A stretch of 9,985 bases of DNA from PVC group bacterium (GTDB lineage: Bacteria; Verrucomicrobiota; Kiritimatiellia; UBA8416): assembly GCA_003567805.1 (NCBI GenBank), contig PWYP01000044.1, positions 1 to 9,985 of the forward strand, in the 5' to 3' direction. The position numbers were made by a program, and so were the translations under genes. The notes beneath the pieces are model-generated. The model saw only the letters and a list, made by a program, of their open reading frames with translations, was not told the DNA's origin and did not search any database. How positions within the stretch are numbered: position 1 is the first letter of the stretch; each line of letters opens with the position of its first letter. Below are positions 1 to 9,985 of this stretch, piece by piece.

Positions 1-3312
<3,312 letters not shown>

Positions 3313-3390
3313 TGCCTTGTTGGGTTATTGCGATGATCATAGGTGCGAATATGCATTGCAGTTTTATTCTGGTGTGTTCTATTATGCGGT

Positions 3391-5091
3391 ATGGCTACAG
3401 CAAGTTATATCTCCGCGATATTAGAGAAAACAGGCTTATTTCCGGCTTCCGGTATTGAAGAAGCGTCGGTTGAAATTGCCGAAGGGCGTATTACGCCGGG
3501 TGCAGCAGCGGTTCAGGCTGGTGTCTCGGAAACCGCGTTTCTGGAGGCTCTGGCTGGTGTTTTGCGGATGCCGTATTTACGTTTAAAAGATCGTGAAATT
3601 GATACAGATACTCTGGCGCGACTTCCCACGAAGGCTATTTTTCAATATCAAGTGATTCCTGTTGCATTGGAGAATGACACGCTTCGGGTCGCGGTAAGTG
3701 ATCCTTTTACGGCTGGTTTGGTTGACTCGTTACGCCTTGCCGCTGGTTGCAGGGTGAAGTTGGCTTTGAGTCCTTCCGAAGATATTGGGGATGCTGCGCG
3801 TTCTTTTTATGGTGTGGGGGCAGAAACCGTTGACCGCATGATCCTGGATAATCGGTATGAAGAGCTGGCGGATGAGCAGATTGCCAAAGCCGATTTAAGT
3901 GAGCTTGATCAGGAAGCTTCCATTGTAAAGTTTGTGAATCAGATTATCCGGGAAGCAGATCGACAGGGTGCTACGGATATTCATTTCGAACCGATGGAGA
4001 ATCGTTTGCGCATCCGCTACCGGATTGATGGTGTGTTGCATGAAACGCCGGTTCCTGTGCAGTTGATTCGTTTTCAGGCGGCTATCATTTCTCGTATTAA
4101 AGTCATGGCGAATTTGGATATTGCGGAGAAACGCTTGCCCATGGATGGTAGAATTGGTTTGCGTGTGGAAGGGCGTAACATTGATATTCGTGTTTCCACC
4201 ATGCCGACGGTGTATGGAGAAAGTGTAAGTTTGCGTCTGTTGCAGAGCGGCACCCAACTGATTCGCATTGAAGATTCCGGCATGAGCGATGAAGACAGTG
4301 CAATTGTTCGCCGCCTGATTCATCGGCCGAATGGCATTATTCTGGTTACGGGGCCAACAGGGTCTGGTAAGTCGACATCTCTGTTTGGTTACTTACAGGA
4401 GCTGAACCGGACGGATGTCCGTATCATGACGGCTGAGAATCCGATTGAATATGAGATGAGTGGTGTGAATCAGGTGCTAGTTCGTCCAGAGATCAACCTG
4501 ACGTTTGCGCGCGTCTTGCGTTCCTTTTTGCGTCAAGATCCAGATATTATCATGGTTGGGGAAATTCGTGATTTGGAGACTGCTGAGATTGCCATTCAAG
4601 CTTCCTTAACGGGGCACTTGGTCTTTAGTACGTTGCATACGAACGATGCCTCGGGCGCTTTTACGCGTTTGGTAGATATGGGCGTGGAACCCTATTTGGT
4701 GGCATCGGCAGTCGAAGGGGTGATTGCGCAGCGGTTGGTACGGAAATTGTGTAGTGCATGCCGCAAAGCAGTGCCATTACCGGAAGCAGATGTGCTAACC
4801 GACATTCGTTTCCCGGTTGATCGGTTAGTGCGTCCGGAAGTATTTGAAGCTGCTGGTTGCGATTCTTGTCGTGGCACGGGGTTTAAAGGTCGTTGTGGCA
4901 TTTTTGAAATACTGCCCGTTTCGGAGCAAATCCAATCGCTTGTGACGGGTCGGCATAGTGCAGGTGATATCAAGCAGCAGGCTTTGCGTGAGGGGATGCA
5001 TACGTTGCGGGATGATGGTTGGGCGAAGGTTGCGAATGGTACAACTACCATTGAAGAGGTTTTGCGGGCCACGGAAGACAATGAAGAATAA
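3391..5091 (+). CDS. gspE: Type II secretion / type IV pilus assembly ATPase (GspE/PilB family)
   Basis: Cytoplasmic hexameric ATPase that powers pseudopilus or pilus assembly, working on the inner-membrane platform protein encoded next. From ATG 3391 the product is 566 residues, normal for the family. The N-terminal T2SSE_N (MshEN-like) domain occupies roughly the first 150 residues. Catalytic motifs are clear: Walker A GPTGSGKST at 4351, the Walker B region DPDIIMVGEIRDLETAE at 4537, the His box STLHTND near 4627, and a zinc-binding pair CSAC (4750) and CDSC (4858) as in GspE and PilB. A GTG at 3343 would add 16 hydrophobic residues resembling a signal peptide, which makes no sense for a cytosolic ATPase, so 3391 is preferred. 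Neither start has a convincing Shine-Dalgarno. Sequence alone does not decide between GspE and PilB, since no pilin or secretin gene is in the window. The zinc tetracysteine argues against a retraction ATPase (PilT). Confidence 0.95.
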   Translation: MATASYISAILEKTGLFPASGIEEASVEIAEGRITPGAAAVQAGVSETAFLEALAGVLRMPYLRLKDREIDTDTLARLPTKAIFQYQVIPVALENDTLRVAVSDPFTAGLVDSLRLAAGCRVKLALSPSEDIGDAARSFYGVGAETVDRMILDNRYEELADEQIAKADLSELDQEASIVKFVNQIIREADRQGATDIHFEPMENRLRIRYRIDGVLHETPVPVQLIRFQAAIISRIKVMANLDIAEKRLPMDGRIGLRVEGRNIDIRVSTMPTVYGESVSLRLLQSGTQLIRIEDSGMSDEDSAIVRRLIHRPNGIILVTGPTGSGKSTSLFGYLQELNRTDVRIMTAENPIEYEMSGVNQVLVRPEINLTFARVLRSFLRQDPDIIMVGEIRDLETAEIAIQASLTGHLVFSTLHTNDASGAFTRLVDMGVEPYLVASAVEGVIAQRLVRKLCSACRKAVPLPEADVLTDIRFPVDRLVRPEVFEAAGCDSCRGTGFKGRCGIFEILPVSEQIQSLVTGRHSAGDIKQQALREGMHTLRDDGWAKVANGTTTIEEVLRATEDNEE

Positions 5092-5141
5092 GGCTAACGT
5101 CAGGAGTTGGCAGAAGACGTTTCAGGCGATGGAGATTTGGG

Positions 5142-6374
5142 ATGGGCGTATTTACGTATACGGCAAGGACGCGCACAGGCGAGAAGGCAAGCGGGGAGAT
5201 AGAAGCGCCGGATAGACGAATTGCACTTGCGCAGCTAGAGCGGCAGGGATTGTTGCCCATTTCGGTGGTGGAGGGGACCTCTGCGAAAAAGGGTAAAGAG
5301 CCTACTTCGCGGCGTTTCCAGTTAGTGCGTCCTACACACATGGGGATGCGTGAAGTCTTGGTTTTTACCACAGAATTGAGCGATTTGCTCGCATCGGGCA
5401 TGACGTTGGGAAATGCTCTCAATACGCTTGCTAACCGTAAGACAGGCCGTGGTTCCGACAAGATACTGGAAGAGCTGCGTAACGAAATTATTCGAGGGGC
5501 AAGTTTGTCTGAGGCACTTCGTCAGTTTCCACGCGTTTTTTCTGGCTTGTATTGCAGTATGATTCAGGCAGGGGAAGCTAGTGGGGCCTTGGACGAAGTG
5601 CTGCGGCGGCTGGTGGAGCATTATGAGCGCATACAGGATCTAAAGGAAAAAGTGGGCATGGCTTTGGTGTATCCATTGATTGTGATTGTGATGGGTGTGG
5701 CCACGCTCATCTTTTCGATGGTTAGCATTGTGCCGCGTTTTGAGTCTATTTTCGAACAACTGGACCATGCCTTGCCCTTGCCCACACGCATTTTGATTAG
5801 CTCAAGTGAATTTTTAAGTAGATATGGTTTGTTGGTTTTGGCGGTGCTCGGTGTGTTGAGTGTATTGGTACATCGTGCGGTGAAGACGGATCGAGGCCAA
5901 TTATGGTGGCATGGAGTCTTGCTAAAGATGCCATTGGTCAAAGGTGTTGTCGCCAGTGGTGTCTATGCGAACTTTGCGCGCACGTTTGCTGTGCTCCTAA
6001 AGAATGGTGTATCCGTTTTGCAGGCGCTTCAAATTGTTGAACGCACAGTTGGCAATGCCGTGATTAGCCACGAACTGCATAAAGCCCGGGAGCGTGTTAC
6101 GGATGGTACTTCCATTTCCGGTCCGCTGGCGGCGGGCAGGGTGTTGCCGCCCATGTTGACGGATATGTTGTCGATCGGAGAACAAACCGGGGATATGCCG
6201 TCGGCGTTAACGCATATTGCCCGACGTTATGAAAATGAATTAGATCGTAATGTGAAAATCTTTACGACGGCGCTGGAACCGATCCTGATCGTAGGGGTTG
6301 CATTGGCTGTGGGATTTGTTGCAATCAGTATTCTTATGGCGGTGTTTAGTATGACGGAAGGCATGGGCGTTTAG
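5142..6374 (+). CDS. gspF: Type II secretion / type IV pilus inner-membrane platform protein (GspF/PilC family)
   Basis: Polytopic inner-membrane protein that forms the assembly platform and couples the GspE/PilB ATPase to pseudopilin or pilin polymerisation. It has 410 residues, the usual family length. After a short N-terminal segment (GVFTYTARTRTGEKASGEIE, typical of GspF) come two T2SSF domains at about residues 73-196 and 276-398. Each has the repeated pattern FTTELSDLLASGMTL or FARTFAVLLKNGVSVLQAL. Hydrophobic segments lie at about 176-198, 229-246 and 378-403, giving the expected three membrane spans. The start ATG has GGAG seven bases upstream. The gene lies 50 bases after gspE in the same direction, the standard E-F order. 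No major pseudopilin (gspG) follows, so the rest of the machine must be encoded elsewhere. GspF versus PilC cannot be separated here. Confidence 0.95.
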   Translation: MGVFTYTARTRTGEKASGEIEAPDRRIALAQLERQGLLPISVVEGTSAKKGKEPTSRRFQLVRPTHMGMREVLVFTTELSDLLASGMTLGNALNTLANRKTGRGSDKILEELRNEIIRGASLSEALRQFPRVFSGLYCSMIQAGEASGALDEVLRRLVEHYERIQDLKEKVGMALVYPLIVIVMGVATLIFSMVSIVPRFESIFEQLDHALPLPTRILISSSEFLSRYGLLVLAVLGVLSVLVHRAVKTDRGQLWWHGVLLKMPLVKGVVASGVYANFARTFAVLLKNGVSVLQALQIVERTVGNAVISHELHKARERVTDGTSISGPLAAGRVLPPMLTDMLSIGEQTGDMPSALTHIARRYENELDRNVKIFTTALEPILIVGVALAVGFVAISILMAVFSMTEGMGV

Positions 6375-6426
6375 AAAGAAGCTGCATGGCAGGAATGCGT
6401 TATACTCGCATGACGAAACACTTACT

Positions 6427-6431
6427 AGGGG
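6427..6431 (+). promoter_or_regulatory. Shine-Dalgarno site that decides the transporter start
   Basis: AGGGG lies eight bases before the ATG at 6440. Upstream in-frame ATGs at 6386, 6395 and 6410 lack such a site. They would add only a short polar extension unlike the family's N-terminus. Confidence 0.55.
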
Positions 6432-6439
6432 ATGATAAA

Positions 6440-7492
6440 ATGAATGAGACACGAAGAGTTCATAGTGCAAATGTAATTATAGGCCTTTTGTCAGTGCTAG
6501 TGATTACGGCGATTTGTTTTGTGTTACGCGAGGCGCAGCAGGTGATTCTTCCATTGATTATTGCGTGGCTGATTTCCTATATCCTCGGTCCGGTTGTTAC
6601 GTTTATGACGCGGCGGCGAATTCCCGCTGGGATTGCGGTTACACTTGTGCTGTTACTGCTCATGGGGGTGGGGTATCTCGGGGGGCTTTTTGTTATCGCT
6701 CGTATTCAAGATTTCTGGGAGGCGTCCCCGCTCTACCAAGAGCGCGTGATGACTTTGTTGGAGGAGATGACCGAAACGTGGGATTTGCCATTTGATCCTC
6801 TTGTTGGGGTTGATTGGGGCGGTAAACTGACAGGGTGGATGACGGGTGCGGGACGTTGGGCATTTTCGTTCTCTATGCAATTGACCATGGTGATCATTTA
6901 TCTCGTTTTCCTACTATTGGGAAAGCCGTTCTTTGATGCGAAATTGCGTGCGGCCTTTAATGAAAAACAGGCAGGACGCATTACAAATGTTTTAGGTGCC
7001 ATATCGGGGCAAATCGGTGCCTATCTTTCATTGCAAGTTTTGATTAGTGCGGCGACGGGTTTCTGTGTTTGGTTGGGTCTGCGGTGGATCGGGGTAGAGT
7101 TTGCGATTACATGGGGTGTTTTGGCCTTTTTGTTCAACTTCATTCCCATTGTTGGATCGATTTTGGCATCGGTGCCACCTTTGATGATCACGTTTGTGCA
7201 GTTTGAATCGTTATGGCCTTTGCTTGGTGTGGGGCTTTTCCTGTTAACGATTCAAATGACGATAGGGAATTTTATTTCACCTAAACTACTGGGCGAACGT
7301 TTGAACCTGAGTCCGGTTGTGGTACTTCTTTCGTTGGTTTTCTGGGGATGGCTTCTTGGCGTAGTTGGTGCACTCTTGTCGGTTCCGATTGCCTCGGCCA
7401 TTAAGATTGTTTGTGAGAACATTGAACCGTTACGTCCGATCAGTATTATGATGGGGTCTGGCCGGATGCACCAGCGGCAAGAGGACGCATGA
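6440..7492 (+). CDS. AI-2E family transporter (PerM/TqsA/YhhT-like membrane protein)
   Basis: Integral membrane protein of the AI-2E transporter superfamily. Characterised members export autoinducer-2 (TqsA) or act as Na+/H+ antiporters, and most are of unknown substrate, so the transported molecule here cannot be stated. From ATG 6440 it has 350 residues, typical for the family. The visible pattern is two N-terminal membrane segments, a hydrophilic loop carrying EASPLYQERVMTLLEEM, and then a cluster of five or six further hydrophobic segments. Family hallmarks are FNFIPIVGSILASVPP in the middle and LSPVVVLLSLVFWGWLLG followed by VVGALLSVPIA near the C-terminus. It begins 65 bases after gspF on the same strand and converges with the DUF218 gene, the two stops being 20 bases apart. 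A functional link to the secretion genes is not shown. Confidence 0.9.
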   Translation: MNETRRVHSANVIIGLLSVLVITAICFVLREAQQVILPLIIAWLISYILGPVVTFMTRRRIPAGIAVTLVLLLLMGVGYLGGLFVIARIQDFWEASPLYQERVMTLLEEMTETWDLPFDPLVGVDWGGKLTGWMTGAGRWAFSFSMQLTMVIIYLVFLLLGKPFFDAKLRAAFNEKQAGRITNVLGAISGQIGAYLSLQVLISAATGFCVWLGLRWIGVEFAITWGVLAFLFNFIPIVGSILASVPPLMITFVQFESLWPLLGVGLFLLTIQMTIGNFISPKLLGERLNLSPVVVLLSLVFWGWLLGVVGALLSVPIASAIKIVCENIEPLRPISIMMGSGRMHQRQEDA

Positions 7493-7512
7493 TCGCTGGC
7501 ACGCGTTTTGCG

Positions 7513-8169
7513 TTATGATTCCGGCTGCTTTTGACGCGAGAGCCAAGGGTGATGTGTCAGGTTTAGGTAGTCTCTGATGATTTTTGCCCATTCTGCGGCC
7601 ACAATCCAGGGGGCGCGGTTTTCCCAATGCTGCATGACGGGGATCACTTTTGCGTTAATAGATTCGGGCGCATGCTTTGAAAATCGTTGGAGCGTGCGTC
7701 GAGCATGAAACCCGCATGTGACGAGCGCGATGTTCTTTGCATCTGTTTCCTGTAGGGCATGCGCAAGCGCTATCATTTCGCTATCCGTGTTGGAAAATGA
7801 TCCTGGCACAATGGTTGTTTGGTAATCAGGAAAATGTTTCTGGGTATATTTATAGGCCCACTCAGCCCGTGTCAGATTTCTTTGGTGGGCGCGTGACCAA
7901 AAGCTGTTTTGCGTGTCGTTGCCAATCCAGATGGATGTGGATGGGATAGCAGCTTGGGTAAGCCACGCATCGAGTGCCTGTAATCGGCGCTGCTGTGCAC
8001 GTGCACCACATACCAGGTATACGATATCCACGTGGGTTGTTGCTGGCGCCCAGTGCGATTGCATCTGCAGGCGCGTAGCCATTGGACCGCTGAGTATGCC
8101 CATGCCCAGGAGGATGGAAAAAAATAGGATGGCTATTCGATTACGATATTTATGTTTGGTTCTTATCAT
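7513..8169 (-). CDS. DUF218 / YdcF-SanA-ElyC family protein, membrane-anchored
   Basis: A 218-residue protein with one N-terminal hydrophobic segment at about residues 11-28 after a basic start (MIRTKHKYRNR), so probably anchored in the inner membrane with the domain outside the cytoplasm. The rest matches DUF218: the first strand VDIVYLVCGARAQQRRLQALDAWL (about 47-70), the central NTDSEMIALAHAL (about 127-139) corresponding to the family's sNT-E-N region, and ALVTCGFHARRTLQRFSK (about 148-165), the family's VTs-fHm-Ra signature. Known relatives (SanA, ElyC) affect envelope integrity and peptidoglycan or lipid-carrier metabolism; the biochemical activity of most is unknown. The first motif is less glycine-rich than in many members. 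Its ATG lies 5 bases after the stop of the upstream glycosyltransferase, implying co-transcription and coupled translation. Its own Shine-Dalgarno is weak, which fits coupling. Confidence 0.8.
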   Translation of the reverse strand: MIRTKHKYRNRIAILFFSILLGMGILSGPMATRLQMQSHWAPATTHVDIVYLVCGARAQQRRLQALDAWLTQAAIPSTSIWIGNDTQNSFWSRAHQRNLTRAEWAYKYTQKHFPDYQTTIVPGSFSNTDSEMIALAHALQETDAKNIALVTCGFHARRTLQRFSKHAPESINAKVIPVMQHWENRAPWIVAAEWAKIIRDYLNLTHHPWLSRQKQPES

Positions 8170-8174
8170 GTTGC

Positions 8175-9401
8175 TTACTGTTGTTTTTGCTTACGAGGTG
8201 TACGCTGCCATTTTCCCGATAGGTTCCCTCTGCAATAACGGATGAATCCCATGAAGAGTGCCGCTTGCATCATTACGAAATGGTGGCATGCGGACGGCAA
8301 ACGATTCCATGGATTCATGGAGCGAAATGCTTTCCAATGGTACATTCCCACAAGGGAGGCGATTAGTCCCGTACTGATGCATATACTATAGGGTAGAATG
8401 ATAGATGGTCCCGCAATCAAAGGTTTATGTAGCAAGGCAATGCATGTTGTCGTAAGCATTGCGATATAAAGATGTGGCGTAAACCATCGAAGGACTTTGT
8501 GGGACCAGAAAAAGAAGGCGAAATATCCATAGCGCGGAAGCAAGCATGCGCGGCACCATGTGAGGGCTTGAAATGCACCGCTACCGATACGTACACGGCG
8601 CTGCCATTCATCTCTGATATCGGGTAAATCTTCGTGCGCTATGGCCTGTGGTTCAAAAACCATACGGAATCCAGTTTCTCGAACTTTTATCCCAAGGACG
8701 AAATCGTCAATGATTGTTTGTGGCGGCATATCAAACCAGAAACATGGTGCCCGGATGGCGTAAATGGCGCCGTTTGCACCCAGACATGAATCATATACGG
8801 ATTCAATTTCTTTCAGTCTGGATTCCCACGTCCAATACGATTGTTCGGGTTGTTTTTTTGCCTGATCAAAAATCAACCGCCCACACACGCCGCCTACATC
8901 GGGGTCCGATAAGCGTTGCACCAGTATTTGAATTGCGTTGGGCTCGAATATGGTGTTGGCATCTGTGCATACAAACACGGTGTCGGCAGCGGTGTGATCT
9001 TGGTGAGCTTGTTTTGCAAGATCCTTCAGTACGGATGCTTTACCGCGGTTCTCCTTGTATTCGTATAGGATAAGGTTGATGGATACCTTGCTTGCACAAT
9101 TGCGTACGATCGAAGCCGTGTTGTCTGTGCAGCCATCTGTGCCAATATAGATCGTCATGCATTGTGCGGGATAATGAAGTGCGGCAAGATTCATGATGCG
9201 TTGTTCGATTACATCTGCCTCGTTCCAAGCCGCAATCAAGATGGATACATGCTGCTTTGTGTGATTGTTCACAGGGGGCGTTGATGTTTGATGCCCTTGC
9301 ATATGATGTTTCCACAACATACCGCACGGGAACAACAGCCATGTGTATATAAGGGTTGCTCCAGTAAGGGATATTATGATGATCGCCAGTGTGTAGATCA
9401 T
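8175..9401 (-). CDS. Membrane-bound family 2 glycosyltransferase (CESA-like)
   Basis: Transfers sugar from a nucleotide-sugar donor, probably building an exopolysaccharide or envelope glycan at the inner membrane. The protein has 408 residues. A membrane span lies at about residues 3-24. The GT-A catalytic domain runs about 51-280: SILIAAWNEADVIEQR, Asp89 in GTDGCTDNT, the metal-binding-type DAN at 147-149 (VFVCTDAN), GANGAIYAIR at 208-217 and the IDDF acidic motif (Asp232/Asp233). Two to four hydrophobic segments follow between about 290 and 390. This order matches the CESA_like_1 group of processive-type GT2 enzymes. In place of the classical QxxRW motif of cellulose and chitin synthases it has QRRVR (267-271), so processivity is uncertain. 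It is the first gene of a two-gene - strand unit with the DUF218 gene. The ATG at 9401 is chosen because it gives the full membrane anchor, but no strong Shine-Dalgarno precedes it. Sugar and product are unknown. Confidence 0.9.
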   Translation of the reverse strand: MIYTLAIIIISLTGATLIYTWLLFPCGMLWKHHMQGHQTSTPPVNNHTKQHVSILIAAWNEADVIEQRIMNLAALHYPAQCMTIYIGTDGCTDNTASIVRNCASKVSINLILYEYKENRGKASVLKDLAKQAHQDHTAADTVFVCTDANTIFEPNAIQILVQRLSDPDVGGVCGRLIFDQAKKQPEQSYWTWESRLKEIESVYDSCLGANGAIYAIRAPCFWFDMPPQTIIDDFVLGIKVRETGFRMVFEPQAIAHEDLPDIRDEWQRRVRIGSGAFQALTWCRACLLPRYGYFAFFFWSHKVLRWFTPHLYIAMLTTTCIALLHKPLIAGPSIILPYSICISTGLIASLVGMYHWKAFRSMNPWNRLPSACHHFVMMQAALFMGFIRYCRGNLSGKWQRTPRKQKQQ

Positions 9402-9498
9402 AATCGCGTGTCAGTCGGATAATGTTTTCTTCTTTTTGGACATAATGAATCGTAGTGATTCTCTTTGTATAAAAACAAGTTAAACTACAAAGATGTTA

Positions 9499-9527
9499 TT
9501 GACGCGTGTTCCGTTGAAACTTACATT
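9499..9527 (+). promoter_or_regulatory. Candidate sigma70-type promoter for the histone-like gene
   Basis: TTGACG (9499-9504, five of six to TTGACA) and TACATT (9522-9527, four of six to TATAAT) are separated by 17 bases. It would start transcription near 9534 and give a leader of about 135 bases. It lies in the divergent gap between the glycosyltransferase and the histone-like gene. I found no comparably good promoter on the - strand for the glycosyltransferase. The call rests on consensus match only. Confidence 0.35.
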
Positions 9528-9633
9528 TCGTAGTAGGTTGTGCAAAGCGTAAAGCGATGCATGTGACGTGTGGTTCGCGGACTACAGTTGAAACGATACG
9601 TTTGTATGGTATCTGTATCCGACGACCTAAACG

Positions 9634-9648
9634 GCCGGAGACTCCGGC
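9634..9648 (+). other. Short perfect hairpin in the leader of the histone-like gene
   Basis: GCCGGAGACTCCGGC folds into a six-base-pair GC-rich stem with a three-base loop (or seven pairs around one base). It ends six bases before the Shine-Dalgarno. There is no T-run after it, so it is not a typical intrinsic terminator. It could stabilise the transcript, bind a protein or modulate ribosome access. Confidence 0.5.
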
Positions 9649-9654
9649 ACAAGT

Positions 9655-9659
9655 AGGAG
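9655..9659 (+). promoter_or_regulatory. Strong Shine-Dalgarno of the histone-like gene
   Basis: AGGAG lies nine bases before the ATG at 9669. It is among the clearest ribosome binding sites in the window, in line with a highly expressed DNA-binding protein, and it fixes the start of a gene whose composition alone would make prediction difficult. Confidence 0.65.
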
Positions 9660-9668
9660 ATGCTGACT

Positions 9669-9985
9669 ATGGCAGCAAAGAAAAAGGCAAAGGCGGCAGC
9701 AAAAAAAGCACCAGCCAAAAAAGCTGCAGCTAAAAAAGCAGTAGCGAAGAAAAAGGCGCCCGCAAAGAAAGCGGCTGCCAAAAAGAAGGCTCCTGCAAAG
9801 AAAAAAGCCCCGGCGAAGAAGGCAGTAGCGAAGAAGAAGGCTCCTGCGAAGAAGGCAGTAGCGAAGAAGAAAGCTCCTGCGAAGAAGGCTCCTGCAAAGA
9901 AAAAAGCCCCGGCGAAGAAGGCAGTAGCGAAGAAGAAGGCTCCTGCGAAGAAGGCAGTAGCGAAGAAGAAAGCTCCTGCGAAGAA
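9669..9985 (+). CDS. Histone H1-like Lys/Ala/Pro-rich DNA-binding protein (5' part, runs off the window)
   Basis: The open frame runs from ATG 9669 to the window edge without a stop, giving at least 105 residues made only of Met (initiator), Ala, Lys, Pro and Val. The start is MAAKKKAKAAAKKAPAKK and the rest is built of an 11-residue motif KKA(V/P)AKKKAPA. There are no acidic residues, so the chain is extremely basic and disordered, like the C-terminal tail of eukaryotic H1 and bacterial H1-like proteins (Chlamydia Hc2, AlgP-type tails). The likely role is non-specific DNA binding and nucleoid compaction. No folded domain is visible in the part present; one could lie beyond the edge. A good Shine-Dalgarno at 9655-9659 supports it being real. 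The alanine/phenylalanine-rich open frame on the opposite strand is a mirror of this composition, not a gene. Confidence 0.8.
   Translation, partial: MAAKKKAKAAAKKAPAKKAAAKKAVAKKKAPAKKAAAKKKAPAKKKAPAKKAVAKKKAPAKKAVAKKKAPAKKAPAKKKAPAKKAVAKKKAPAKKAVAKKKAPAK
9789..9985 (+). repeat. Perfect 99-base tandem repeat in the histone-like gene, built of 33-base subunits
   Basis: Bases 9789-9887 are repeated from 9888 to the window end with all 98 visible positions identical, including synonymous positions. Each 99-base unit encodes 33 residues and is itself three 33-base subunits (11 residues, KKA-V/P-AKKKAPA) that differ slightly. The identity at silent sites indicates recent duplication or ongoing homogenisation. 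Copy number beyond the edge cannot be seen. Confidence 0.9.

Noticed and set aside
3343..3390. GTG start giving GspE a hydrophobic, signal-peptide-like extension with an LLCG that looks like a lipobox
   Set aside because: GspE/PilB is cytosolic. Homology begins after the ATG at 3391, and the GTG has no Shine-Dalgarno.
6401..6406. TATACT resembling a -10 box upstream of the transporter gene
   Set aside because: No acceptable -35 hexamer at 16-18 bases upstream and no proper extended -10, so it is not listed as a promoter.
7493..7512. Possible bidirectional terminator between the converging transporter and DUF218 genes
   Set aside because: Only a four-base-pair stem around GTTTT is present, with no adequate stem or T-run on either strand.
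9521..9781. - strand open frame rich in Ala and Phe opposite the histone-like gene
   Set aside because: It is the reverse reading of lysine/alanine codons and carries no independent coding signal.

Overview
The window carries six complete protein genes and the 5' part of a seventh, with almost no non-coding space. A didermic (Gram-negative) bacterium is likely, because it has type II secretion/type IV pilus assembly genes and a DUF218 envelope protein of the SanA/ElyC/YdcF kind. The lysine/alanine/proline-rich histone H1-like protein at the right edge, beside a large GH2 beta-galactosidase and a CESA-like glycosyltransferase, would fit the PVC group (Verrucomicrobiota, Kiritimatiellota, Lentisphaerota, Chlamydiota). 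Such basic proteins also occur elsewhere, so the phylum is only a guess.

Layout. Positions 106-7492 hold four genes on the + strand: a LacZ-type beta-galactosidase, then gspE/pilB and gspF/pilC (the assembly ATPase and inner-membrane platform of a type II secretion or type IV pilus machine), then an AI-2E/PerM-family membrane transporter. Gaps are 30-80 bases and no clear terminator separates the genes, so they may be partly co-transcribed. Positions 7513-9401 hold two genes on the - strand, converging on the transporter. A membrane-anchored family 2 glycosyltransferase is transcribed first, and a DUF218 protein follows only 5 bases later, which points to a two-gene envelope or exopolysaccharide operon. 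Positions 9402-9668 form a divergent intergenic region with a candidate promoter, a compact hairpin and a strong Shine-Dalgarno site. These lead into the histone-like gene, which runs off the window.

How the genes fit together. The secretion/pilus pair and the glycosyltransferase/DUF218 pair both concern the cell envelope. The beta-galactosidase is predicted to be cytoplasmic and would act on imported galactosides. Nothing in the sequence ties these parts into one pathway.

No clearly novel system is visible. The points most worth a second look are an in-frame insertion of about 37-45 codons inside the beta-galactosidase catalytic domain, a perfect 99-base tandem duplication in the histone-like gene, and a G-over-C excess on the + strand that persists even where genes lie on the - strand.
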